From an uncultured Lachnospiraceae bacterium (lineage in GTDB: Bacteria > Bacillota > Clostridia > Lachnospirales > Lachnospiraceae), in contig CAJTYM010000008.1 of assembly GCA_910583835.1 (NCBI GenBank), forward strand, positions 35,997-99,996: a stretch of DNA of 64,000 bases, read 5' to 3'. The notes beneath the pieces were generated by a model, which searched no databases, was not told the DNA's origin, and was given only the letters and a program-made list of their open reading frames with translations. The translations under genes were made by a program, and so were the position numbers. This document shows positions 28,939-36,999 of the stretch, in pieces; the first letter of the stretch is position 1, and each line of letters opens with the position of its first letter.

Positions 28939-31013
28939 GCCGTTTGAGGCGCCCTGTTCGAGCAGGAAGGCACCTGTGCATAGGTTGCATCGGTAACGCC
29001 ATCTTTTGTGAATTTTAGCGCTTCCGTCTTCATACGGTTCAGCTCGTATTTTTCCGCGAGGGATTCCTGTACGAGTTCCTCTGCATTTGCCACGCCCATG
29101 GACTGCAGCTGGCTGATGTAATAACCTTTTTCGCTTTCGGTGAGGTTGGCAAGGAAATTATTGCTGTTTAAAAATGCTCTGGCAAGGCGGTTCGTTGCTT
29201 CCTGCACTTCTTCCAGGGAAGAGCCGGCATTGCCCAATACGGCTTGGTAATGTTCCCATTCGGTGGTCTGTGCCTTTAAGCCTTCATCCATGCCAGCCAG
29301 CGTTTCGGAACTGATTGCCTTCTCAGGGTTCTGCCGTTTGGCTTCAAGGTTCTCGGAGAGACCGGAAAACCCCTTTTTCATGGCGGCAAGCTGCTCGGAG
29401 GAGGAGACAAGCGCATTGATATTGTCTATGACTTCCTGTATCCCGGCAGTGTCGTCAGGTTCGATGCCGAGCTGGGAGAGGAAAGCGCCGGAACCTTGCG
29501 TGCTGTTGAAAGACTCTATGGTCAGCGCGCCTGCCTGGGCAAGGGCGAGGAGGTCGTCTTTGGTGGTTTTTAGGGATTCGTCTTCGGTGTCAGAGAGGGC
29601 GTCCCAGGCTTGGGTGAAAGTAAGGTTCAATCCTTCGGCAGCATTGGCACAAGCATAGATTTCATCGCAGAATTCCTGCGCGGTCATATGGCTGTCGTGT
29701 ATGGCTTTATAGAGATTGGGAAAACGGACAGCGATTCTTTCGAGGCTTAGTTCGTCTGCGGCAGCCATGCGGATGAGCTGGTCTTTTGTTTTTTCTATGT
29801 CTTCGGTGTTGAGGATATTATCTATTTGCATGGCATTCCATTTATCAGGATTTGTGTATTCATATATCATTTTGATGGAATTGGAGATAGTATCATAGGT
29901 ATCGATAATATCCTTTTCAGAAGTTGTCAGAGGACCAAGGTTTTGTTCCTTTTTCTCCATAGCCTTATCGTATTCTTCCTGCAAGGTAAGGCGCTTTTCC
30001 TCAAGGTCGGAAATGTTATTGTCCAGCAACTGGGAGTAGGCATCGATTTCGTCAATATAATATTGTCCATCCTTCTCCAGTAAGGCTGTGTCCATGTTTT
30101 TTTGAACAGCTTCTTCTAAGTCCTTTTCTGCCTGTTCCAGAAGTTCTCTGTTTTTCAAAAGGGCAGTGATGTTGCTGACGATGTTGTCTTCATCGGCGGA
30201 GCCGGAATCCAGGTAATTGTCATATGAAATGCTTTCGCGTATGGTTGCATTTGAAACTTCGTAGTCCCCATATTGCTTCCTATATGCATCAACGGTTTTG
30301 TTTGCCGCTTCCTTGGATGCCCTTTCGGCTCTCTTTTCTTCGATGCCCTCCTGTATCTGCAGTTCTTTGGTAGCTTGCTTCAGTTCTTCCAGCTGAGCTT
30401 TTTCAATGTAGGTCAGGCTGCCCTTGGATTGGAGCGCATCTATCTGCTTTTTCTGTTCCGTCAGTTCATTGTTGATGTTCTCAAGGCTTGACTTTGCCGA
30501 GTCGTATTCGGCAACAGCATCGTCCATGGCAGAGTTTGCCTTTTCAACACGGTGGATATAGTTGTCAATGGCAGTGGCGGCAGCCTGAAAGCCAGCCATA
30601 ATCAGGAAGCCGGCAAGCATGTTTCCTGCTGTGGATAATGCCTCGAGTGCAAACTGGCCAGCTTTGGCAGAGAGCGTCATGTTTCCCATTGCTTCCTTAA
30701 ATCCCTCAGTTGTCAATTCGCCATTTCTGCATGTCTTTGCGTAGTCTGTAATTTTTTTATCAACGCCGCCCATTTCTTCCGCCAGGGCGTCTGCACTCAG
30801 ATGCGAGTGATTGAATCTGTCCTTAAACTCCTCAAACTGTGCATAAACTTCCGGTCCCGGGGCGTCTCTTCTGAATAGGTTAGAGAACGCTCCGTTTGCG
30901 CCAAACAGCTGGTGACTGTAGCTGTATTCTCTTGCAAAATTATTCCATTTTTCTTTGATTTGGTCTATCGTTTTTCCGAATATCGAAAGCTGCCGTCCGC
31001 TTGTCGTAAATAT
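28935..31013 (-). CDS. TMP1, second exon (to the frameshift)
   Basis: This segment joins in frame to 32166-33110 once the intron (31014-32165) is removed: the first codons ATA TTT ACG ACA (IFTT) follow the Gly codon GGT of exon 1. 692 codons follow to a premature TGA at 28935. Residues GQFALEALSTAGNMLAGFLI form the hydrophobic segment found at the same place in TMP2, typical of the membrane-active part of tape measures. A simple gene call would start at the internal ATG 30773 and miss about 80 codons that align with TMP2. The frame is lost near 28965-28975. Confidence 0.82.
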   Translation of the reverse strand: MFTTSGRQLSIFGKTIDQIKEKWNNFAREYSYSHQLFGANGAFSNLFRRDAPGPEVYAQFEEFKDRFNHSHLSADALAEEMGGVDKKITDYAKTCRNGELTTEGFKEAMGNMTLSAKAGQFALEALSTAGNMLAGFLIMAGFQAAATAIDNYIHRVEKANSAMDDAVAEYDSAKSSLENINNELTEQKKQIDALQSKGSLTYIEKAQLEELKQATKELQIQEGIEEKRAERASKEAANKTVDAYRKQYGDYEVSNATIRESISYDNYLDSGSADEDNIVSNITALLKNRELLEQAEKDLEEAVQKNMDTALLEKDGQYYIDEIDAYSQLLDNNISDLEEKRLTLQEEYDKAMEKKEQNLGPLTTSEKDIIDTYDTISNSIKMIYEYTNPDKWNAMQIDNILNTEDIEKTKDQLIRMAAADELSLERIAVRFPNLYKAIHDSHMTAQEFCDEIYACANAAEGLNLTFTQAWDALSDTEDESLKTTKDDLLALAQAGALTIESFNSTQGSGAFLSQLGIEPDDTAGIQEVIDNINALVSSSEQLAAMKKGFSGLSENLEAKRQNPEKAISSETLAGMDEGLKAQTTEWEHYQAVLGNAGSSLEEVQEATNRLARAFLNSNNFLANLTESEKGYYISQLQSMGVANAEELVQESLAEKYELNRMKTEALKFTKDGVTDATYAQVPSCSNRAPQTA

Positions 31014-32165
31014 CGTACTGTCTGTGCCAGCGTTGTGGAGGGGCTGGCTTCGGCTGAAAAAGATATCATCCTATCTGACCGAAGGTAGCGGAAAACTTGC
31101 CGGTATGTTATAATTTTACAAAAAACTATGAGGTGATGTTATGTCAAAGGCTATGTACTGTGAAAAATGCGGCAATGTATATTTCCCTTTTTTCTGGTTT
31201 AAAAAGTGTAAATTTTGCAAGACCAAGATGAAGCTGTTCCCGCAGGAGATGGTGCAGAAATACAAAATATTTGATGAAAGCTGGATGGAGTTATCGGGGA
31301 AATTAGGGAGATATTCCAATCCTTGTAATGTCCACACAATCAATGAGGAACTCACCCTCTGTGAGGAACGGCGTGCCCGAGAAAATGATTTTGTGATGAA
31401 CGAGCTTGCCGATAACCCTATGTTTTCCATGGAGTTGTATGAAAAGCGAGTCCAGAAGAGCCGCGGTTTGGATCGAAGGTTAGCGGAATCCCATTATCAG
31501 GAGAGCTGTGAGAAGTTCGCTAAGAGCCTTGGCCAGACGCATAAGGGGCCAGGCCAGGCGGGGCATGTGCCAAAGTGCCCCATCTGCGGTTCCCCAGACA
31601 TCCAGCGGATTGCCATCGGAACGCGCGCGGTCAAGACGGCGGCGTTTGGCATTGCCGGGGCAGTCGATGATGCCGGAAAGACATATAAGTGCGGCAATTG
31701 CGGGAGCAAATTCTGATATCTGCAGTCATCGTAATTGGCGGTTCCCTTATCTGTTCCACAGTGCATGGGCAGGGGATAAGGTCCCTGCGTTTGCGCAGCC
31801 CTTTCAGGGGCTGCCCTGCCATGCCAGGCAGTACCGAGCGCATCTTCGGCGGGCATCGTTGCATATGACCTGCCGTGGGAGTTGTCGCTTCTGTGAGGGC
31901 TTGCCTTAATTATCATTTCTGGTAAGGCCTGTCCCTGCGGATTCATCGAGCGTCACGTTGTTACGAGCCGTGCCATGTCGCCATGGCAGGGGAGTAGTGA
32001 TACACTGCCATTATGCAGCCGTTGTACTTTGTTCCCGCATATTGTCCCAATTGTTTATTTACCCTGTGTATCGCACATTCGGCGGCATGGAAACTCCGGT
32101 ATCCCGGAGGACTCATGCCGCTGTCGGCATATTCAAGACCAAAAGAGGGAATACGTTTTATCCCT
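31014..32165 (-). ncRNA. Group I self-splicing intron in TMP1 (copy 1, 1152 nt)
   Basis: All coordinates are minus strand. Exon 1 ends GTCGGT; the internal guide GCCGAC (32128-32123) pairs with it over six bases with the U-G wobble at the splice site. Then in order: P3 TGGGA (32049-32045), P4 TGCGGG (32039-32034), an extended P5 with a GCGA-capped hairpin, P4' TCCGCA (31941-31936), P6/P6a (GCCTTA with TAAGGC), R element TCACAGAAGCG (P7, ~31893-31886), P3' TCCCA (31880-31876), P8, and S element AAGATGCGCTCG (P7', ~31841-31835). GTACT after P7' pairs with AGTAC just before the final G (P9.0), and GAATAT beside the guide pairs with exon 2 ATATTT (P10). P7 needs one extra bulged A. The zinc-ribbon gene 31141-31716 lies inside, antisense. 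Confidence 0.85.
31141..31716 (+). CDS. Intron-borne double zinc-ribbon protein 1
   Basis: A 191-aa protein encoded antisense to the intron and the tape measure. It has an N-terminal ribbon (MYCEKCGN...CKFCKTKMK), a helical charged middle (about residues 35-140) and a C-terminal ribbon (PKCPICGSPDIQRIAIG...YKCGNCGSKF). No nuclease motif (HNH, GIY-YIG, LAGLIDADG) was seen. GAGGTGATGTT precedes the ATG, and an extended -10 promoter TGTTATAAT lies at 31106-31114. Its stop codon is about 20 bases from the catalytic core, so it fills the long segment between the core and the 3' splice site. Homologous in layout to the 56200-56661 gene but strongly diverged. Function unknown; it could be cargo or aid intron mobility. 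Confidence 0.75.
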   Translation: MSKAMYCEKCGNVYFPFFWFKKCKFCKTKMKLFPQEMVQKYKIFDESWMELSGKLGRYSNPCNVHTINEELTLCEERRARENDFVMNELADNPMFSMELYEKRVQKSRGLDRRLAESHYQESCEKFAKSLGQTHKGPGQAGHVPKCPICGSPDIQRIAIGTRAVKTAAFGIAGAVDDAGKTYKCGNCGSKF

Positions 32166-33110
32166 ACCGACGTTTTTGAAGGAGGCAAGCAGCCCCGCCC
32201 CCAGACCGACCGTCCCGAGGGAGCCAAGTTCTTTGGTGAGCTTGTTGACGACAGAAAGGATGCCGTTCAGACTGTTGATGATGGTAAGCATGGCGTTTGG
32301 ATTCGCCACATTACCTACTGTGTCAGTCCAGGTGTTGGAGAGACGGTTCATGGCTCCTTCCCATGAACTGGCGGAAACTTCCGCCTGTGCCGCCATGGAG
32401 CCCGCCCCTTTGGCATAGTCCTGCAGCATACTCTCATACATGCTGTAATTCCCAAGGAAACCATTCAGGGCATCCGAGCCCTGTGGGTTGTCAAGGGAGC
32501 CGAGAAGGTCAGCGTTCAGGAGATTGCCGGGTTCTGCATCCGTGATCTGCTGGATATTGAGCAGGATGCTTTTCAAGGTTTGCGCGGCTTCGGAGCCGTC
32601 CTGCCCTGTGGCTGAGATGATGGAGGCAAGGGCGGCAGCGGCCTCGTCTGCACCTAACCCGAGGGCAGCAGCGTATTCGCCTGCCAGGGACATGCCCTCT
32701 GCGAGGTCCGTCATGTTTATGGCGTTATGGGAGCTGATGGCACTGGCGCCGTCCAGGATTTCTTTGAGCCTGCTGACAGAGCCGCCGAGCCGGAAAGCTT
32801 TGTCCGTGGCATTGATAAATTGTCCTGCGAGTTCTGCGGTGATGTTCCCCGCACTCTGTGCCGCCAGTGACAGTTCTGCAATGCCCCCGGCATCCGGGAA
32901 ACCATCGTAGGCAGCTTCCTTGTATGCTGATAAGTAGTCGGCAGCTTTCTTGCCGTACCTGCCGGCGGTATGGAATGCTTCACTGGCTAATGTATCCAGG
33001 TCTGATTTTGACAATGCGTCAGTTGTTTTCTTTATCTCGGTTAAGAGCGTATTGATTTCTTTTAAATCAGGGATGATTTCTTTTATATTTGAGTATAAGA
33101 ATTCTTCCAT
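32166..33110 (-). CDS. TMP1, first exon
   Basis: 315 codons of the N-terminal tape-measure domain (phage tail tape measure core, TIGR01760-like), ending ASFKNVG at the intron. GAYSLAAGQ-type landmarks visible include AELSLAAQSAGNITAELAGQ, DLAEGMSLAGEYAAALGLGA and EVSASSWEGAMNRLSNTW. Compared with TMP2 exon 1 it lacks a block of about 50 residues near residue 210. AAAAAGGAGGAACATAACACG precedes the ATG. Unspliced, the frame runs about 10 codons into the intron before stopping, which is the tail a naive gene call would show. Confidence 0.87.
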
Positions 33111-33178
33111 CGTGTTATGTTCCTCCTTTTTGTTGTTTTTATATTATGGACAGGGGAGCAGCAGTGTGGGGTTCCCCC

Positions 33179-33260
33179 TATCCTATGCAACGTTAAATTG
33201 TGCCCTGGGGGCAGGGGACAAATTGGGCGGCAATTTCCGAATGGGGAGGGGATTTTGCAG
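33179..33260 (-). promoter_or_regulatory. Tail-gene leader motif, copy A (before TMP1)
   Basis: One of five related ~80-bp intergenic blocks. Minus-strand order: CTGCAAAATCCCC, ATTCGGAAAT, an inverted repeat around TTTG(T/C)CCCCTG...CAGGGCACAA, then TTTAACGTTGCATAGGATA. Lies about 70 bases upstream of the TMP1 ATG. Confidence 0.6.
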
Positions 33261-33457
33261 ATACTATGAAAGGAATTCAATAAAATATCATATATTTTAA
33301 ATTTTCATATACCCAAATGACGGATATTGTGCTACAATGCAGATTAAGGAAAGAACCATATTAATAGCAGGAGAATTAATCATTTCTACAAAAGATAAAA
33401 TGCTGTTGGTAGGGTTCTTTCCGTGTACTGTAAACTTGTATGGATATTGATTGGCAG

Positions 33458-33495
33458 ATATAGTAAACGCACGAAATGAATGCGTTTCCTATAAC
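33458..33495. repeat. Short palindromic element, copy H1
   Basis: ATAGTAAACGCA and TGCGTTTCCTAT (one mismatch) flank the loop CGAAATGAA. Related to the elements at 38419-38456 and 56884-56940. Here it lies upstream of tatD. Confidence 0.7.
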
Positions 33496-33532
33496 TGATT
33501 ATGGCGGGTATCAGTAAGGGAAAGGTGAGCGT

Positions 33533-34315
33533 ATGAATGTAAAATATTACGATATTGGACTAAATCTTTTTTGCAAGCAGTTTCCGAATCCGGAACAGAT
33601 AATTAGCGAGTCTTGGAATGAGGGAGTATGCTGCATTTTGACCGGGACAGACATGAAGGAGAACCGGAAAATTGACGATTTTGTGAAAACGCATGATGCC
33701 TTTGGCACAGCGGGGATACATCCCCATAATGCGGACCGGGCAAAGCAGGAAGATTTTAAGGTTTTGGAGCAGTTTTTATCAGAGAATGACAGAATTGTTG
33801 CCGTGGGAGAGTGCGGCTTGGACTATGACAGGATGTTTTCAACGAAAGAGAATCAGATAAGATGTCTGGAAAAGCATATCGTGCTTGCAGAAAAGCTGGA
33901 CATGCCACTGTTTCTCCATGAGCGCAATGCAGCCGATGATTTTATAAAACGTTTTAAAAAACATTCGGATATCTGCAGCAAGTCTGTGGTGCATTGCTTT
34001 ACAGGAGATAAAAAGACCTTGGATAAGTATCTTTCCATGGGATTTGCCATCGGCATTACCGGGTGGATTTGCGATGACCGCCGTGCCAAAGAACTGCGTG
34101 AGGCAGTGTCAATAATTCCTCTGGAGCGGATTCTGGTGGAGACGGATGCGCCATATCTGACGCCCAGGAATGTCCCGGAACTTGGCAGGACGAATGTCCC
34201 ACAGAATATTAAATATGTGGTCAGGGACTTGGCAAAATATATGAAAATACCAGAGGAAGAACTGATGGAAAATGCGAGGAAGAATACAGAAAGGATTTTC
34301 CAGATTGGAGATTGA
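33533..34315 (+). CDS. tatD: TatD-family metal-dependent DNase
   Basis: A 260-aa TIM-barrel hydrolase. Its N-terminus YDIGLNL lacks the HxH of the YcfH/YjjV branch and matches the true TatD branch, as does GITGWICDDRRAKELRE. Metal and catalytic landmarks: TAGIHPHNAD, VGECGLDYDR, PLFLHERNA, VHCFTG, and VETDAPYL. Family members are Mg-dependent 3'-5' exonucleases. It is transcribed against the tail genes and sits between tail tube 1 and TMP1, with its own terminator, like a phage moron. Its 3' end is partly duplicated at 39970-40149. GAAAGGTGAGC precedes the ATG. Confidence 0.88.
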   Translation: MNVKYYDIGLNLFCKQFPNPEQIISESWNEGVCCILTGTDMKENRKIDDFVKTHDAFGTAGIHPHNADRAKQEDFKVLEQFLSENDRIVAVGECGLDYDRMFSTKENQIRCLEKHIVLAEKLDMPLFLHERNAADDFIKRFKKHSDICSKSVVHCFTGDKKTLDKYLSMGFAIGITGWICDDRRAKELREAVSIIPLERILVETDAPYLTPRNVPELGRTNVPQNIKYVVRDLAKYMKIPEEELMENARKNTERIFQIGD

Positions 34316-34346
34316 TGATTGTGGCGGTTGTATTTCAAACCGCCGC
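34029..34346 (+). repeat. Left direct repeat flanking the biosynthetic island
   Basis: The last third of tatD plus its terminator. It is repeated with a ~125-base internal deletion at about 39981-40180. Both copies continue into tail-tube 3' sequence on the opposite strand. Confidence 0.8.
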
Positions 34347-34354
34347 AGTTTTTT
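34321..34354 (+). terminator. Terminator of tatD
   Basis: GGCGGTT and AACCGCC pair around an 8-base loop, followed by GCAGTTTTTTAG. Nearly identical hairpins end the tatD fragment and the Uma2 gene. Confidence 0.85.
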
Positions 34355-34431
34355 AGTCCTCAGAGGCAATGATGATGTCAAACAGTTTGCGGCATCCAAG
34401 GTTAACTTGTTATTGCCCGCGCTTGCGCGGA
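34352..34431 (-). pseudogene. Remnant of a tail-tube gene 3' end
   Basis: About 30 bases match the last codons of the tail-tube gene at 40187 (encoding FDIIIAS and the stop). They are followed by a jump to an internal tube segment (matching ~40512-40550), with a short TTTG at the junction. This is a deletion scar of a further tube copy. Confidence 0.75.
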
Positions 34432-34534
34432 TATTTGGCTTTTTCGCTTTCAATTTTACAAAACTGGATTCTGCTAGTATTTGGCTGAATTCAGCTGTTT
34501 ATATTATTGCTTTAGTAATTATTTTCTGTAGTTC

Positions 34535-35272
34535 TTAATAATTCTGGAGTGTAATTATATGCTTCATAAATAATCTGTGGATTTCACGGTCGCATCTCCT
34601 GCTTAATGGAATTTCTGCCCCGGTAGTTAAAGTGATAGAAGTTTTGTTAATAAAGAGGATATACCGCATATTTACCAGAAAGCCGCGGCATGATGTTACA
34701 AAATTATAGCGTTCTAATTCCTCTTTTTGCCGTTGGAGAATTCCTTTACAATAAATAGATCGATCCTTTAGGGCAAAATGCAGTGTCCTTTTTTGGGGTT
34801 TTAAAGCTTCTATATATGTAATATCATTGATATTTACAAGCTCTTCCGTTCCATCATGTTGTATAAGAAATTTGACGGTTTGGTCAGTTTGGTATTGTAT
34901 AATAATTCGTTGCATTATATTGCAAAATGTGGGGTATGTGATGGGGGTCATTAGATAATGAAATGCCTGGACATTGAAGCTGTCTTGCATATAGTCAGGC
35001 TGGCTGCTGATAAAAATGATTTTTGTATAGAAATCTCCCCGGGAACGGATAACAGTAGCGGTTTCAAGTCCGTTTTTCCCCTGCATTTCGGTACCTAAAA
35101 AGATTAAATGAAAAAAAGTTGCGTTATTGTGCTGTGATAGTAATTTTTCACCAGAAGTAAATAAGGATATACTGAAATCAATGTCGTATTCCAATTCAAA
35201 TTGTTCTAAGTATTCTTTTATTGTAAAGATATTTTCCGCATCATCATTACAAATAGCTACGCTTAAGTACAT
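34535..35272 (-). CDS. LytTR-family regulator with a degenerate receiver domain
   Basis: A 245-aa AgrA/LytR-type protein: receiver domain (about 1-125), then a LytTR DNA-binding domain (about 140-240: ITYIEALKPQKRTLHF, FVTSCRGFLVNMRYI, EIPLSRRC). The receiver keeps the acidic start CNDD but the phospho-acceptor Asp is replaced by Gly (IFLGTEM where IFLDIEM is usual), and the conserved Lys of the KP motif is Thr (YLMTPI). It is therefore unlikely to be controlled by phosphorylation. No kinase is adjacent. It is divergent from the radical SAM operon, with LytTR-like repeats in the shared ~440-bp intergenic region, so it is the likely regulator of that operon. Confidence 0.88.
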   Translation of the reverse strand: MYLSVAICNDDAENIFTIKEYLEQFELEYDIDFSISLFTSGEKLLSQHNNATFFHLIFLGTEMQGKNGLETATVIRSRGDFYTKIIFISSQPDYMQDSFNVQAFHYLMTPITYPTFCNIMQRIIIQYQTDQTVKFLIQHDGTEELVNINDITYIEALKPQKRTLHFALKDRSIYCKGILQRQKEELERYNFVTSCRGFLVNMRYILFINKTSITLTTGAEIPLSRRCDREIHRLFMKHIITLQNY

Positions 35273-35483
35273 ATATATTTTACTCCCTCAGTTACTATTG
35301 TTTTAGGCAAATTCTATCAATACGCTTATAACCGAAATCGCACCTGTTATAATTCCATTTTTACGCCTCTTTATAAAGTTTGCCTACCTGATATGATTCA
35401 TTAATTGAAAATTATAACACAAACTGATATAATTTCAAAGACTTTTTTCTGTCAGATATAAAATCGCTGTAACTGTTTATTCG

Positions 35484-35514
35484 TGATTTAAACGGTCTCT
35501 ATATGATTTAAACG
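35484..35514 (+). promoter_or_regulatory. Candidate LytTR operator (direct repeat)
   Basis: TGATTTAAACG occurs at 35484 and 35504, 20 bases apart; in reverse it reads CGTTTAAATCA, close to the LytTR half-site pattern built on (A/C)CGTT. A third AAACGTTTAAAT follows at 35523. The rest of 35273-35713 is AT-rich with no gene seen. Confidence 0.5.
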
Positions 35515-35713
35515 ATTTGTATAAACGTTTAAATTGAAATTATATCCATTGAAGTTTTTTTGGGTTTTTCATATAAATATCTGATAAAATGAAAAACAAA
35601 TATCAACGCTACAGTACATTGGTACAGTGTAAGATAACTAACTGATACATCGGGAAAATAAGCAAGCCGTAGGGCTGGTTATTTGACATTGTTTAAGGAG
35701 GAGGGTGATTTAG

Positions 35714-36670
35714 ATTAGGGTTAGCAGTTGCGAAGAAAAAGAAGAGTTAAAGAGAAAAAGGCCAATTTATTTATCCACAAGAAAGTTTTTAGGGAAAAAG
35801 GATTTGGTCATTTCTCTTTATACGGAAAAATGCAAATACAATTGTGCTTTTTGTGATATTGCCAGCCATTCGTCTTCTGGGCATGTTACAGGGAGTGATA
35901 TTAATAGCCAAATGGATTTTGTAATAGATTCTTATTATAATCAGCTGAATCAGATTGAACAGGTTTCGATCGGGAATGAAGGTTCTATTTTAGATGGAGT
36001 AACGCTTCCGTTGGAATCGCTTTATTACATTTTAGATAAGTTATCCTGGTTTGAAAAATTGCAGGTGCTATCTCTGGAAACACGCCCGGAATATTTGAAT
36101 GATGCGATTTTGCAGGATATAATCGATAGAACGGATATTCCTGTGGTAGATGTAACGGTTGGATTTGAAACGCAAAATGACCAGATAAGGAATGGGCAGC
36201 TTCACAAGGGGATTAGCAGGGAACTGTTTGAGGAGAAAGCAGCTGTGCTTGGGAAATTAGGAATCAGGCTCACTGTGTATGTAATGCTTAAACCTGGGTT
36301 TGATATGACAGAAAAAGAAGGTGTTGAGGAAGCCTGTGCTACCCTGCATTATTTGTATCGGCTTTGTAAAAAATGTAAAACCAATCTTATTGTATACCTT
36401 AATCCAACATATATTGCAAAGAATTCAAGGTTAAAGGACTGTATGGAAAAAAGCCATTATATGCCGCCCAAAATACAAAGTGTCTTAAAGGTTTTATTAG
36501 AAGCAGAAAAGCTCAATATTCCTATTTATACAGGATTAAGCAGTGAGAGTCTTTGTATGGAAAATGGGGATTTTAAAGCACACCGTGACTTTGATAGGAA
36601 TATCTTTAATGCGGTTAGGCAATTTAATAAAAATCAGGATTATGCAGTGCTTCATAATTTTATAATTTAA
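35714..36670 (+). CDS. Radical SAM protein, archaeosine-synthase RaSEA/Elp3-like
   Basis: A 4Fe-4S radical SAM enzyme with the cluster motif CKYNCAFC, followed by segments typical of the RaSEA/TIGR01210 group: SLETRPEYLNDAIL and VTVGFETQNDQIRNGQLHKG, then YVMLKPGFDMTEKEGVEEA. In archaea RaSEA cleaves a lysine adduct to form an amidine on tRNA; here the substrate is unknown. Start choice is odd: AAGGAGGAGG (35695-35704) fits an ATT codon at 35714, giving 318 aa including the family-like stretch RPIYLSTRKFLGKKDLVISL. The in-frame TTG at 35804 would leave only seven or eight residues before the cluster motif and has no ribosome site. A GTG at 35705 is in frame but followed by a stop. Confidence 0.8.
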   Translation: MRVSSCEEKEELKRKRPIYLSTRKFLGKKDLVISLYTEKCKYNCAFCDIASHSSSGHVTGSDINSQMDFVIDSYYNQLNQIEQVSIGNEGSILDGVTLPLESLYYILDKLSWFEKLQVLSLETRPEYLNDAILQDIIDRTDIPVVDVTVGFETQNDQIRNGQLHKGISRELFEEKAAVLGKLGIRLTVYVMLKPGFDMTEKEGVEEACATLHYLYRLCKKCKTNLIVYLNPTYIAKNSRLKDCMEKSHYMPPKIQSVLKVLLEAEKLNIPIYTGLSSESLCMENGDFKAHRDFDRNIFNAVRQFNKNQDYAVLHNFII

Positions 36671-36729
36671 GGGAAATGCAGATTGGGAGAACGGATTTTC
36701 AAAGATGCTTGGGAAGGGGAGATGAACAT

Positions 36730-36999
36730 ATGGACAGGTTTGTAGATATGACAGTAAATCGGGAGGTAAGAAAACTTGCTTTTTACAAAGTCTCAGAAGG
36801 GCATATCATTGACCCTAAATGTTCTCTTTCGGAATATGGAATTGATTCCTTAGGCTTAACGTTGTTGGTTTGTAAATTGGAGAAAGAATTAGGCATTGCT
36901 TTCGAAAGAAATATTTCAGTATCGGAATTTAATTCTATAGAAAATATAATATGCCAATGCACCCTTGCGCTTAGGAGGAAAAATGCATCAGAAGAATAA
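36730..36999 (+). CDS. Acyl carrier protein
   Basis: An 89-aa stand-alone carrier protein with the phosphopantetheine Ser in YGIDSLGLTLLVCKLEKELG, the standard DSL motif at the start of helix 2. Length is normal for ACPs. ATG 36730 follows AAGGGGAG; the upstream frame to 36676 is not needed. It overlaps the next gene by 17 bases, indicating translational coupling. In this cluster it probably carries an acyl or aminoacyl intermediate for the flanking PLP enzymes; no loading enzyme (adenylation or acyltransferase domain) is encoded in the island. Confidence 0.88.
   Translation: MDRFVDMTVNREVRKLAFYKVSEGHIIDPKCSLSEYGIDSLGLTLLVCKLEKELGIAFERNISVSEFNSIENIICQCTLALRRKNASEE

Noticed and set aside
28960..28980. 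Programmed ribosomal frameshift in TMP1
   Set aside because: No slippery X-XXY-YYZ heptamer or downstream structure evident, and TMP2 needs no shift at this point.
31497..31946. Minus-strand ORF beginning MNPQGQALPE as a phage protein
   Set aside because: It overlaps P4', P6 and P7 of the intron and is disrupted in copy 2 by the palindromic insertion; no ribosome site.
31735..32195. Truncated group II intron or IS fragment
   Set aside because: No domain V hairpin, no GUGYG boundary at the exon junction and no reverse transcriptase; the P3-P8/P4-P6 pairing scheme fits group I instead.
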